From assembly GCA_017539105.1 (NCBI GenBank), contig JAFYHQ010000021.1, positions 1-46,091 on the forward strand: 46,091 nt of DNA, read 5' to 3'. The number at the start of each line of letters is the position of its first letter. Position 1 is the first letter of the stretch. This DNA comes from Erysipelotrichaceae bacterium (lineage in GTDB: Bacteria; Bacillota_I; Bacilli_A; Erysipelotrichales; Erysipelotrichaceae). The notes below the pieces were generated by a model. The model did no database searches, was not told the DNA's origin, and saw only the letters and a list, made by a program, of their open reading frames with translations. A program made the translations under genes and the position numbers. Positions 26,520 to 33,427 of this stretch are shown one piece after another.

Positions 26520-26809
26520 AACAAGAAATGAATGAAAACATCCTGTTCGATGTTGCGGAACTGTTCAAGTGCTTTGCGGACTCTACCAGGATCCGTATCC
26601 TTTACAGTCTCATCAGCAAGGAGAGAAACGTCAACGAGATCGCCGATCTTCTGAATATGAACCAGTCGGCCATCTCCCATCAGCTTCGTATCCTTAAAGA
26701 TGCGAAACTCATCAAAAAGCGCAGAGATGGCAAAACGATCTACTATTCTCTGGATGACGACCATGTCTACAATATCATCGCCCAAGGCATCGAACACGTG
26801 GAAGAATAG
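26516..26809 (+). CDS. ArsR/SmtB-family metal-responsive repressor
   Basis: A 97-residue winged-helix repressor. The start at 26516 overlaps the ATPase stop (ATGA). The recognition helix is NQSAISHQLRILKDA (49-63) and the wing is RRDGKTIYYSL. In the C-terminal alpha-5 helix, residues D81, H83, H94 and E97 align with the CzrA zinc ligands D84, H86, H97 and H100, with one His changed to Glu. No alpha-3N cysteine pair is visible. It should bind the palindrome at 24394-24413 and release it on zinc (or a similar metal). Confidence 0.92.
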   Translation: MKQEMNENILFDVAELFKCFADSTRIRILYSLISKERNVNEIADLLNMNQSAISHQLRILKDAKLIKKRRDGKTIYYSLDDDHVYNIIAQGIEHVEE

Positions 26810-26850
26810 TATTATTTATAAAAAAGTATGTTAAAATATTTATAAATTAT

Positions 26851-27678
26851 ATGCCTACTACTTATGCACATTATCGTTTCGGTGAAGAATGCATCGGTGT
26901 CATGCCGGAACATTTACAGCAGATCGTGAGAGCACATCGTGATCTATTTGATATTGGTGTCCACGGACCCGATATCTTTTTTTATGATCTGATCCATCGC
27001 GAGTTCCCTGCGCATGGTCATGAGATGCACGCCCTGCCGGCAAGAGTTTTCTTCGAGAATGCCATCCGGGTCTATCAGGATCATTCCGAGAAAGAAGAGA
27101 TGCTGGTATACCTGCTGGGGTTCCTTTCCCATTTCGCCTTCGATTCGCAAGCCCATGGCTATGTGGACCGCAAAGCGGAAGTATCGAATATCACCCACAA
27201 CAAAGTCGAATCGCAGTATGACGGCTACCTGATGCGCAAAGAAGGCAGGAAAGTCAACCTGGTCGACCGTGCCGAGTCCCTGAAACCAAGCAGGAAAAAC
27301 GCCCGGATCATCGCCCTGTTTTTCCCATATGATGAAAAGGTCATGTACCGTATCTGCAAAGACCACCGGCTCGTGATCAGCACGCTGAACTGTGTTTCCG
27401 ATTTCAAGTACCGTTTCATGAATTTTGTCTTAAACAAGACGAACGACCGGGATCTGCCGGTCAATCCCCAGGAAGAAGAAATCTGCCGGGATTCCAATCT
27501 GCGGATGGAAAAACTGCAGAAGAAAGCATTGAAACTCTATCCTAAACTGCTGGATGACCTGATGAATGCCTTGGAAGGAGAAAAGAAACTGCCTCGCTAT
27601 TTCAACCATGATTTCGGGCCATGGAAAGACTATCAGGAAATACCGGTATTAAGTTATGAAGAAGAACTGAACTATTAA
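26851..27678 (+). CDS. Zinc-dependent phospholipase C family protein
   Basis: A 275-residue protein matching the Zn-dependent PLC family, which includes many cytoplasmic Bacillota members. The N-terminal TTYAHYRFGEE, GVHGPDIFFYD, a His-rich segment HGHEMHALPA and LGFLSHFAFDSQAHGYVD supply candidate zinc ligands. No signal peptide is present, so it is not a secreted toxin-type PLC. Its substrate is unknown. The ATG follows AT-rich sequence (TATTTATAAATTAT) with no ribosome binding site, so it is probably leaderless. Confidence 0.8.
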   Translation: MPTTYAHYRFGEECIGVMPEHLQQIVRAHRDLFDIGVHGPDIFFYDLIHREFPAHGHEMHALPARVFFENAIRVYQDHSEKEEMLVYLLGFLSHFAFDSQAHGYVDRKAEVSNITHNKVESQYDGYLMRKEGRKVNLVDRAESLKPSRKNARIIALFFPYDEKVMYRICKDHRLVISTLNCVSDFKYRFMNFVLNKTNDRDLPVNPQEEEICRDSNLRMEKLQKKALKLYPKLLDDLMNALEGEKKLPRYFNHDFGPWKDYQEIPVLSYEEELNY

Positions 27679-27710
27679 AGTGTAAAATAGATTTATAACG
27701 GAGTAAAACC

Positions 27711-29069
27711 ATGAAAACACTATTTAAAAAACTCAACGAATCGAAGATCTTTAAAGATCTGAACCCGCAGGAATTTGCGTGGGTGCTCTATGATGTAGGC
27801 AACTCTGCCTTCACCATGTTGGGATGTTCCCTGATCCCGATCTGGTTCAAATCGCTGGCCATCGGTGATGCACCGGGTCAGATCAGCGGCGACAATGCGA
27901 CTGCCTACTGGGCTTTGGCTACCAGCATCGTTACCGTCATCGTTGCTTTGATCGGACCGTTCTTTGGCGCGATCGCCGAACACAAGGATACCAAGAAGAT
28001 CTTCTTCACTACGGCAGTTGCCGGCGGTGTCATCGGCTGTATCATCAACGGTTTCGCGATGAACTGGCTGCTGTTCCTTATCATCTATATTCTGGCAAAG
28101 ATCTCTTATCAGATTTCTTTGACTTTCTATGATTCAATGCTGAACGATGTCACGACCGATGAAAGATCCGATGCCGTTTCCGCTTATGGCTATGCCTGGG
28201 GCTATATCGGTTCCTGCATTCCATTCACGGTCGCTCTGATCGCTTATGTGCTGGGACCGGATATGGTCGGCATGATTTCCGGCAACCTGAGCCGTTTCAT
28301 CGGCTTCGCAGTCACTGCGGTATGGTGGTGGCTGGTCACGGTTCCGCTTCTGAACAACTATAAGCAGATCAACTACTCTTCCGATCAGAAAGGCGCAGTC
28401 GCCCGCGCGTTCGGAAAGATTTTTAAAACTCTGCGCAAGATCGCTGTTGAAGACAAGAAAGTCCTCTTCTTCCTGATCGCTTTCTTCCTTTATATCGATG
28501 GTGTCGGTACGATCATCGACAACTGCATCAATATCGGTACCGACTTGGGCCTGAATACGGTCGGACAGGTCGTCTTCCTGCTGCTGACCCAGGTCGTTGC
28601 CTGGCTGGGTTCTCTGGTCTTTGCGAAACTGTCCAAGACAAAAGACACGATCTCTCTGATCCAGATCTGTATCCTGGGCTATACAGCAGTCTGCCTCTAT
28701 GCGCTGACTCTGACCAAGCTCTGGCAGTTTGCGATCATGGCCTTCGGTGTCGGCTGCTTCCAGGGATCGATCCAGTCACTGTCAAGAAGCTACTTTGCCA
28801 AGATCATTCCGGATGAGAACTCCGGTGAGTATTTCGGCATCTATGATATTTTCGCGAAAGGCGCATCCTTCCTGGGCTCCTTCCTGATCTATGTCGTCAA
28901 GAAGATCGGTATCAGAACAGGCGGCGTCTTCCATTTCTTCGGAGCAGAGATCAAGAGCATCAATGTCGCAATCGGCCTGATGGCTGTGTTCTTCCTGCTG
29001 GGTCTGATCTTTATCAAGATCGCGGACAAGCAGGAACAATCCGAGGAATCAAAACCGGATATCCAGTAA
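27711..29069 (+). CDS. MFS transporter, Atg22/UMF1 family
   Basis: A 452-residue transporter with about twelve membrane segments. The opening EFAWVLYDVGNSAFTML is the hallmark of the Atg22-like (vacuole effluxer-like) MFS group, and KDTKKIFF marks the loop between helices 2 and 3. The central loop (about 225-245) is basic. Substrates in bacteria are largely unknown, with amino acid or nucleoside export suggested for relatives. The gene has an ACGGAG ribosome binding site and ends in a strong terminator. Confidence 0.9.
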   Translation: MKTLFKKLNESKIFKDLNPQEFAWVLYDVGNSAFTMLGCSLIPIWFKSLAIGDAPGQISGDNATAYWALATSIVTVIVALIGPFFGAIAEHKDTKKIFFTTAVAGGVIGCIINGFAMNWLLFLIIYILAKISYQISLTFYDSMLNDVTTDERSDAVSAYGYAWGYIGSCIPFTVALIAYVLGPDMVGMISGNLSRFIGFAVTAVWWWLVTVPLLNNYKQINYSSDQKGAVARAFGKIFKTLRKIAVEDKKVLFFLIAFFLYIDGVGTIIDNCINIGTDLGLNTVGQVVFLLLTQVVAWLGSLVFAKLSKTKDTISLIQICILGYTAVCLYALTLTKLWQFAIMAFGVGCFQGSIQSLSRSYFAKIIPDENSGEYFGIYDIFAKGASFLGSFLIYVVKKIGIRTGGVFHFFGAEIKSINVAIGLMAVFFLLGLIFIKIADKQEQSEESKPDIQ

Positions 29070-29097
29070 GGTGAGAAAAATCTCACCTTCTTTTTTT
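29068..29097 (+). terminator. Terminator of the Atg22-like transporter gene
   Basis: A perfect 9-bp stem AAGGTGAGA/TCTCACCTT with loop AAAA and eight T residues after one C. It begins within the stop codon. Confidence 0.92.
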
Positions 29098-29103
29098 ATA
29101 GGC

Positions 29104-29109
29104 TACAAT
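29104..29109 (+). promoter_or_regulatory. TACAAT -10 element, six bases before ATG (leaderless)
   Basis: TACAAT is followed by AGAAAC and the ATG at 29116, immediately after the upstream terminator's T-run. Confidence 0.72.
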
Positions 29110-29115
29110 AGAAAC

Positions 29116-30054
29116 ATGGAGAATCCCTTCCGTAATTCATTCAACGAGAAAAGATATCATACGTTCAACTACTACCTGAAGACCAGATATCATTCCAAAG
29201 TCTCCAAGATCATCCTGGATGCGGGTTTTACCTGTCCCAACCGGGATGGATCAAAGGGCTTTGGAGGCTGCATCTTCTGTTCCAATCAGGGAAGCGGCGA
29301 TTCCAATCTTGTTAGAAACGAGGATCTGCTCAGACAATATGAGGCAAACAAAAAAGTCATGGACCGCAAATGGCCGGATTCCTTATATATTCCCTATTTT
29401 CAGTCCTTCAGCAATACCTATGGTCCGTTAACGAAAATAAGAAACATGTTGGAGCCGTTCCTGGAAATGGACGAAGTCGCAGAAATTGCCATTGCGACCC
29501 GTTGCGACTGCCTGGAAGAAGAAACAGTCGCTTATCTTGATGAAACATCGAAGCAGAAGCCTCTGTGGCTGGAACTGGGCCTGCAGACATCCAACGACAA
29601 GACAGGACAGCTGATCAACCGCTGCTATGCTTTTCACGATCTCACAGATGCTTTAAAACGTCTGGAAAAGACTTCCATCAAAGTATGCATCCATGTCATG
29701 AACGGTCTTCCGTTCGAAACGAAAGAAGACATGCTGAAAACGATACGGGATATCTCGCGTCTTTCCTTCCACGGAATCAAGATCCATATGCTACACGTAC
29801 TTAAAAACACCGCATTGGGCGACATGTATCGCAAAGAACCGTTCCCATTGCTGGAACGGGAAGAATATATCGAACTGGTCGTACGGCAGCTGGAACTGCT
29901 ACCGGAAGAGATCGTCGTGCAACGTCTGACGGGCGATCCTATCAAAGAAGAACTGATCGCGCCTGAATGGCTTCTGAACAAGACGACCATCCTGAATGAT
30001 ATTGACAAACGGATGCGGAAAGAAAACACCTGGCAAGGCAAGTTCTATGAATAA
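29116..30054 (+). CDS. ytqA: TIGR01212-family radical SAM protein (YtqA-like)
   Basis: A 312-residue radical SAM enzyme. The N-terminal RYHTFNYYLKTRY is typical, and the cluster ligands lie in FTCPNRDG...GGCIFC, the extended variant spacing of this family. The start at 29116 was chosen because a -10 element lies upstream of it. YtqA function is not firmly established; a role in tRNA modification has been suggested for relatives. It overlaps ytqB by eight bases, the same gene pairing as in Bacillus. Confidence 0.9.
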   Translation: MENPFRNSFNEKRYHTFNYYLKTRYHSKVSKIILDAGFTCPNRDGSKGFGGCIFCSNQGSGDSNLVRNEDLLRQYEANKKVMDRKWPDSLYIPYFQSFSNTYGPLTKIRNMLEPFLEMDEVAEIAIATRCDCLEEETVAYLDETSKQKPLWLELGLQTSNDKTGQLINRCYAFHDLTDALKRLEKTSIKVCIHVMNGLPFETKEDMLKTIRDISRLSFHGIKIHMLHVLKNTALGDMYRKEPFPLLEREEYIELVVRQLELLPEEIVVQRLTGDPIKEELIAPEWLLNKTTILNDIDKRMRKENTWQGKFYE

Positions 30055-30571
30055 CAATACTTACGTTCACAAATACATCAAAGGTCTCATCCACGAAGAC
30101 GACGTCTGTGCCGATATGACCGCAGGCAATGGCTTCGATACGCTTTTTCTCGCTTCGCTTGCTAAGAAAGTCTATGCTTTCGATATCTCAGAGACCGCCA
30201 TCCGAAACACCAGAGAAAAAACCAGAGACTGCGGTAATGTCATCCTGATCTGTGACGATCACGCCAATCTGGATTCCCATATCAAAGAAAAGATCCGCCT
30301 CTTCCTCTTCAATCTGGGCTATCTTCCCCATAGCGACATGACATCCGTTACCGACAAAGACACGACCCTCACGGCCTTTCGCAAAGCCTACGATCTGCTG
30401 GAAGACAACGGCTATATCGTGATCACCTTCTATCTCAGACATCCGGGCGGCAGAGACGAGTATTATGCTCTGGATCGCTATATCCGCACAAAAAAAGCAG
30501 ATATCATCGATATCTACAGACAAGATAAGAAGGATTCTCCGATCACTTATATCATCAAAAAATCAGTCTAA
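30047..30571 (+). CDS. ytqB: YtqB-like SAM-dependent methyltransferase
   Basis: A 174-residue methyltransferase of the rRNA methylase-like YtqB group. It has the N-terminal HKYIKGLIHEDD, motif I ADMTAGNGFDTLFLA and the FNLGYLPH motif with the NLGYLP signature. The family was linked to TrmNM-type tRNA cmnm5s2U-34 methylation in Bacillota. The start at 30047 lies inside the end of ytqA. The 3' end overlaps the convergent glycosidase gene by nine bases. Confidence 0.9.
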   Translation: MNNNTYVHKYIKGLIHEDDVCADMTAGNGFDTLFLASLAKKVYAFDISETAIRNTREKTRDCGNVILICDDHANLDSHIKEKIRLFLFNLGYLPHSDMTSVTDKDTTLTAFRKAYDLLEDNGYIVITFYLRHPGGRDEYYALDRYIRTKKADIIDIYRQDKKDSPITYIIKKSV

Positions 30572-32179
30572 GACATCGATGTACTGCTCATATTTCGACA
30601 GACTGGAAGCAGCATTCCAGGTCAGGAAGCCATCATAGACATCTGCTCTCTTCAATCCATCCAGCTGATCCAGAACTTTATCGGCACCATAGGTGACTTC
30701 ATAAGGATCCGAATTCTGCGCCATGATCCAGGTACGGCATTTTGCCGGATCATAAGTGTTTTCTTGTGCATGATAAGTCGCCCTGCCCCAGGCATACATC
30801 AGTTCTCCGGCATCGATCCACGGCTGGGCAATGCCATATGAATAGGCCGCGAAATGATCCGGATAAGGCATGGAACTGATCGCATCGACCGCATTGGAAA
30901 TGGCAGGCCAGAACTGTCCGTAGTATGCGACAAACGCCGAGAATGTCGAAGCATCGCTGCCGCTGGTTTCCCCAAAGACATCGGCCGAAACATAAACGCC
31001 TTTCTTATGAAGATACTCTGCCGCATAACGCAAGAAATTGGTGATCGCCTGGGAGCGGGTCTCATTGAGCTTGTTTCTGAGATTGACATCTTCGACATCT
31101 TCAGGCAGTCTGACATAGTCGAACTGTATCTCGTCGAAGCCCATTTCTTCCGCTGCTTCCAAAGCCAAAGCGACATTATATTCCCACATTTTCAAAGAAT
31201 AAATGCTCGGCCACCTGACAAAACCATACGTATATAAAGAATCATTGTAAAGCAATGCTTCCTCGGGATTATCCGAGGCAAAAGCATCATCCTTGAATGC
31301 CGTGATCCTGCCGATCAGATAGTAACCCTCATCCTTGATCTTGCGCATCGCTTCCTGATAGTCGCTGAAAGTGTTAGGAATATTGCTGGTGGATGGCGCA
31401 TAGCTTCTGGCAACCGGAGAATCATAACCCAGCTGGGTATCAACGTAGCAGTCTTTGATATCCACCACAAACGCATTGATACTGCTGCCACGCGCCAAGG
31501 CGAGATACGAATCCACATTCTCCACTGCTTCCGCATTGATATATAACGCTTTCACGATCTCAGGCATCCCATCAAAAGAAAGTTCCTCTTTCGGATAATA
31601 ATCGATCAGTGTCGGATCGCCGCCATCCTTGTAATAGACATCGGCATAGACACTGCTGTCATATGCCGTCTCATAATAGCCTATGGAAGCATATTCCGAT
31701 GAAATATAACCCGTTCCATCCACGAGATAATAATCAACCAGGCCATCCTGTTTCAGTTCGTGATAAGAATCAACCGTCAGTTCCTGTCCCTTATACACGA
31801 AACCGGCGATCTTGTAAGTATCATAGTCCGCCGTCAGCACATGATCCCGCAAAGCATATACCACTTCTTCCAGAACGCAGTCTTTACGCGATTCACGCAA
31901 TACATCTTCCGTCGTATAGTAAAGGTTCTCGTTGTATTCGAATTCTTTATAAACGACATCATCGATCGTGACATCCTTGTCGCGGATCTCCAGCATGGTT
32001 CCTCTTGGCAGATTCAGAAGATCCCCCTCTTTGGTCCTGACCGTCACATACTGTTCATAGGAAGCCAGAAAATAAGGCGAAGTCTTATTTCCGTTATGAA
32101 TCATCCATAAAAGATAACCGCCTGCGGCACCGCACAAGAGAAACAAAAGCAAAGCAACGATTCCCAGTTTCTTACTCAT
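30563..32179 (-). CDS. Putative glycoside hydrolase (DUF4015 type), membrane-anchored
   Basis: A 538-residue protein with an N-terminal membrane anchor (about residues 5-26) and an extracellular part. Residues about 40-200 are beta-rich and may contain two SH3-like modules. From about 210 to the end it resembles the DUF4015 TIM-barrel glycosidases, with INAFVVDIKD, YLIGRITAFKD, FDEIQFDYVRLPED and VSADVFGETS on strand ends. The Asp residues in these motifs are likely catalytic. The substrate is unknown, probably wall or envelope polysaccharide. A TAGAAT lies six bases before its ATG. Confidence 0.85.
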   Translation of the reverse strand: MSKKLGIVALLLFLLCGAAGGYLLWMIHNGNKTSPYFLASYEQYVTVRTKEGDLLNLPRGTMLEIRDKDVTIDDVVYKEFEYNENLYYTTEDVLRESRKDCVLEEVVYALRDHVLTADYDTYKIAGFVYKGQELTVDSYHELKQDGLVDYYLVDGTGYISSEYASIGYYETAYDSSVYADVYYKDGGDPTLIDYYPKEELSFDGMPEIVKALYINAEAVENVDSYLALARGSSINAFVVDIKDCYVDTQLGYDSPVARSYAPSTSNIPNTFSDYQEAMRKIKDEGYYLIGRITAFKDDAFASDNPEEALLYNDSLYTYGFVRWPSIYSLKMWEYNVALALEAAEEMGFDEIQFDYVRLPEDVEDVNLRNKLNETRSQAITNFLRYAAEYLHKKGVYVSADVFGETSGSDASTFSAFVAYYGQFWPAISNAVDAISSMPYPDHFAAYSYGIAQPWIDAGELMYAWGRATYHAQENTYDPAKCRTWIMAQNSDPYEVTYGADKVLDQLDGLKRADVYDGFLTWNAASSLSKYEQYIDVLD

Positions 32180-32185
32180 AACACT

Positions 32186-32191
32186 ATTCTA
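32186..32191 (-). promoter_or_regulatory. TAGAAT -10 element, six bases before ATG (leaderless)
   Basis: On the minus strand TAGAAT is followed by AGTGTT and the ATG at 32179. Confidence 0.72.
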
Positions 32192-32200
32192 CCATGAGAA

Positions 32201-32306
32201 AAGCCCCTATTATAGGTGGGGCTTAACTTTTGTCTTATTTAAGGGGATAAATATTACGATACGACTAATATTGGGGGCTGGTATCGGCAAGGTATTTCAA
32301 CCTTGC
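32201..32306 (-). ncRNA. Candidate structured RNA ending in a terminator-like hairpin
   Basis: Reading the minus strand 5' to 3', there is a 7-bp hairpin (32287-32306), then a segment that can fold two ways, then a final hairpin AAGCCCC/GGGGCTT (32201-32224) followed by TTCTC. The central segment can form AATATTA/TAATATT (32250-32272) or, exclusively, CGATAC/GTATCG (32257-32262 with 32281-32286). An upstream AGCCCC (near 32275) could also pair with the final GGGGCT arm. No ORF explains it. No known RNA family was recognised. Transcription is not shown. Confidence 0.4.
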
Positions 32307-32358
32307 ATCTTCATAGTAACAGAGAGTTTTCCATATATTATGTTTCAATTATGTAAAA

Positions 32359-32375
32359 TTATGTGATAGACATAA
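32359..32375. promoter_or_regulatory. Inverted repeat TTATGT-GATAG-ACATAA, possible operator
   Basis: Perfect 6-bp arms with a 5-base spacer end two bases before the TATAAT of the metallophosphoesterase gene, inside the -35/-10 spacer. A third copy of ATTATGT lies just upstream (about 32349-32354). Confidence 0.4.
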
Positions 32376-32377
32376 GC

Positions 32378-32383
32378 TATAAT
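32378..32383 (+). promoter_or_regulatory. TATAAT -10 element, six bases before ATG (leaderless)
   Basis: TATAAT is followed by AAGGGT and the ATG at 32390. AAGGG is too close to the ATG to act as a ribosome binding site. Confidence 0.72.
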
Positions 32384-32389
32384 AAGGGT

Positions 32390-33202
32390 ATGCTCAAGAA
32401 GGTCATCATTGCGTTCACGGTTCTGCTTGCCTTATCTTTGATCGCTTGCTACAACGCGGTCAAAGTCAATACCAGACAGCTGAATATCCGGGAAGAAAGC
32501 ATTTACTCTGCCAAGATCGATGAAGACACCGACGGCTTGCTGGTGGCGTATTTTACGGATCTGTATTTCGGCGAGTTCTTCAAAGAAAGCGACCTGCAGA
32601 ACCTGATCGCCAAGATCGATGCGTTTCATCCCGATCTGATCATGTTCGGCGGCGATCTGGCTGTTCACAGCGCCGAACGGGAATACCTGCTTTCCTGCCT
32701 TTCCGGTCTGGATGCGACCTATGGCAAGTATGCGGTCAGCGGAGATCTTGATGACGAACGAAACAAAGACATCCTCCGGGAAGCAGGTTTCGTCCTGCTG
32801 GAAAATGATCACAATACCATCGACATCGACCGCAACAGCTGCATTAATCTGATCGGCTTGAACGATCTTGTCCAAGGAAATCCCGATCCCGCATCGGCTT
32901 TCTCGGGAGTAGATAATACCCGTTTTACGATCGTATTCTCTCATTGTCCCGATATCTTTACCCAGCTGAACAGCTATGATTTCGATTATCTGCTTGCCGG
33001 TCATTCCCTGGGAGGACAGGTCTATCTGCCGATCATCGATCTGTTCAACCGTCCGGAAGGCGCCAAGAAGTATTACAAAGGCAAGACAACGATGAACGGC
33101 AAGACACTTGATATCAGCAACGGTGTCGGCCGCACCGGAAAAGATGCCCGTTTTCTCGCGGACAGCGAGATCGTTCTGTATACCCTGCATTCAAACAAAT
33201 AG
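32390..33202 (+). CDS. Metallophosphoesterase-like protein with lost metal ligands
   Basis: A 270-residue protein with an N-terminal membrane anchor or signal (about 4-21; Cys20 may be lipidated but the lipobox is poor). The calcineurin-like order is retained with altered motifs. Motif I D-x-H is D57-L-Y59. Motif II GD is kept (88-89). Motif III G-N-H-D is GDLD (118-121). Motif IV His185 is kept. Motif V G-H-T-H is GHSL (204-207) before GGQVYLP. At least three ligands are replaced. YkuE-type relatives act on phospho-lipid or nucleotide substrates at the membrane. This one is probably inactive or works differently. Confidence 0.78.
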   Translation: MLKKVIIAFTVLLALSLIACYNAVKVNTRQLNIREESIYSAKIDEDTDGLLVAYFTDLYFGEFFKESDLQNLIAKIDAFHPDLIMFGGDLAVHSAEREYLLSCLSGLDATYGKYAVSGDLDDERNKDILREAGFVLLENDHNTIDIDRNSCINLIGLNDLVQGNPDPASAFSGVDNTRFTIVFSHCPDIFTQLNSYDFDYLLAGHSLGGQVYLPIIDLFNRPEGAKKYYKGKTTMNGKTLDISNGVGRTGKDARFLADSEIVLYTLHSNK

Positions 33203-33427
33203 TTCCAGTAGCATGAAAAAACTGATCCGATACTCTTTCAAAGGAACATTCTCATCCAGAAAGAGTTTTTTATTTGGATCATAGACGATTGCCGAAGAAA
33301 GATCTTCCCCGATCAGCTGCTGCAGATAATCGAAATTTTCCCTAAAGCTGAGGCGTTCATCCAGATACGCTTCATAGACCTTCCCGTTTCGCATGATCAT
33401 CAGTCTCAGCAGGATCTCGTTATTCAT
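33191..33427 (-). CDS. Small EsaB/YukD-like protein (tentative)
   Basis: A 78-residue protein with alternating short strands and one helix (NFDYLQQLIG) and the turn DPNKKLFLDENVPLKEYRI. The size and layout fit the ubiquitin-like EsaB/YukD proteins of T7SSb loci, but sequence evidence alone is modest. Its ATG overlaps the EssC-like stop by eight bases, so it is translationally coupled to the ATPase. It overlaps the convergent metallophosphoesterase gene by 12 bases. Confidence 0.6.
   Translation of the reverse strand: MNNEILLRLMIMRNGKVYEAYLDERLSFRENFDYLQQLIGEDLSSAIVYDPNKKLFLDENVPLKEYRISFFMLLELFV

Noticed and set aside
32201-32306. Resemblance to a tracrRNA tail and a 10-base match (TTGAAATACC) to a conserved 23S rRNA segment
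   Set aside because: There is no Cas gene or CRISPR repeat in the window, and the rRNA similarity does not extend beyond that short match.
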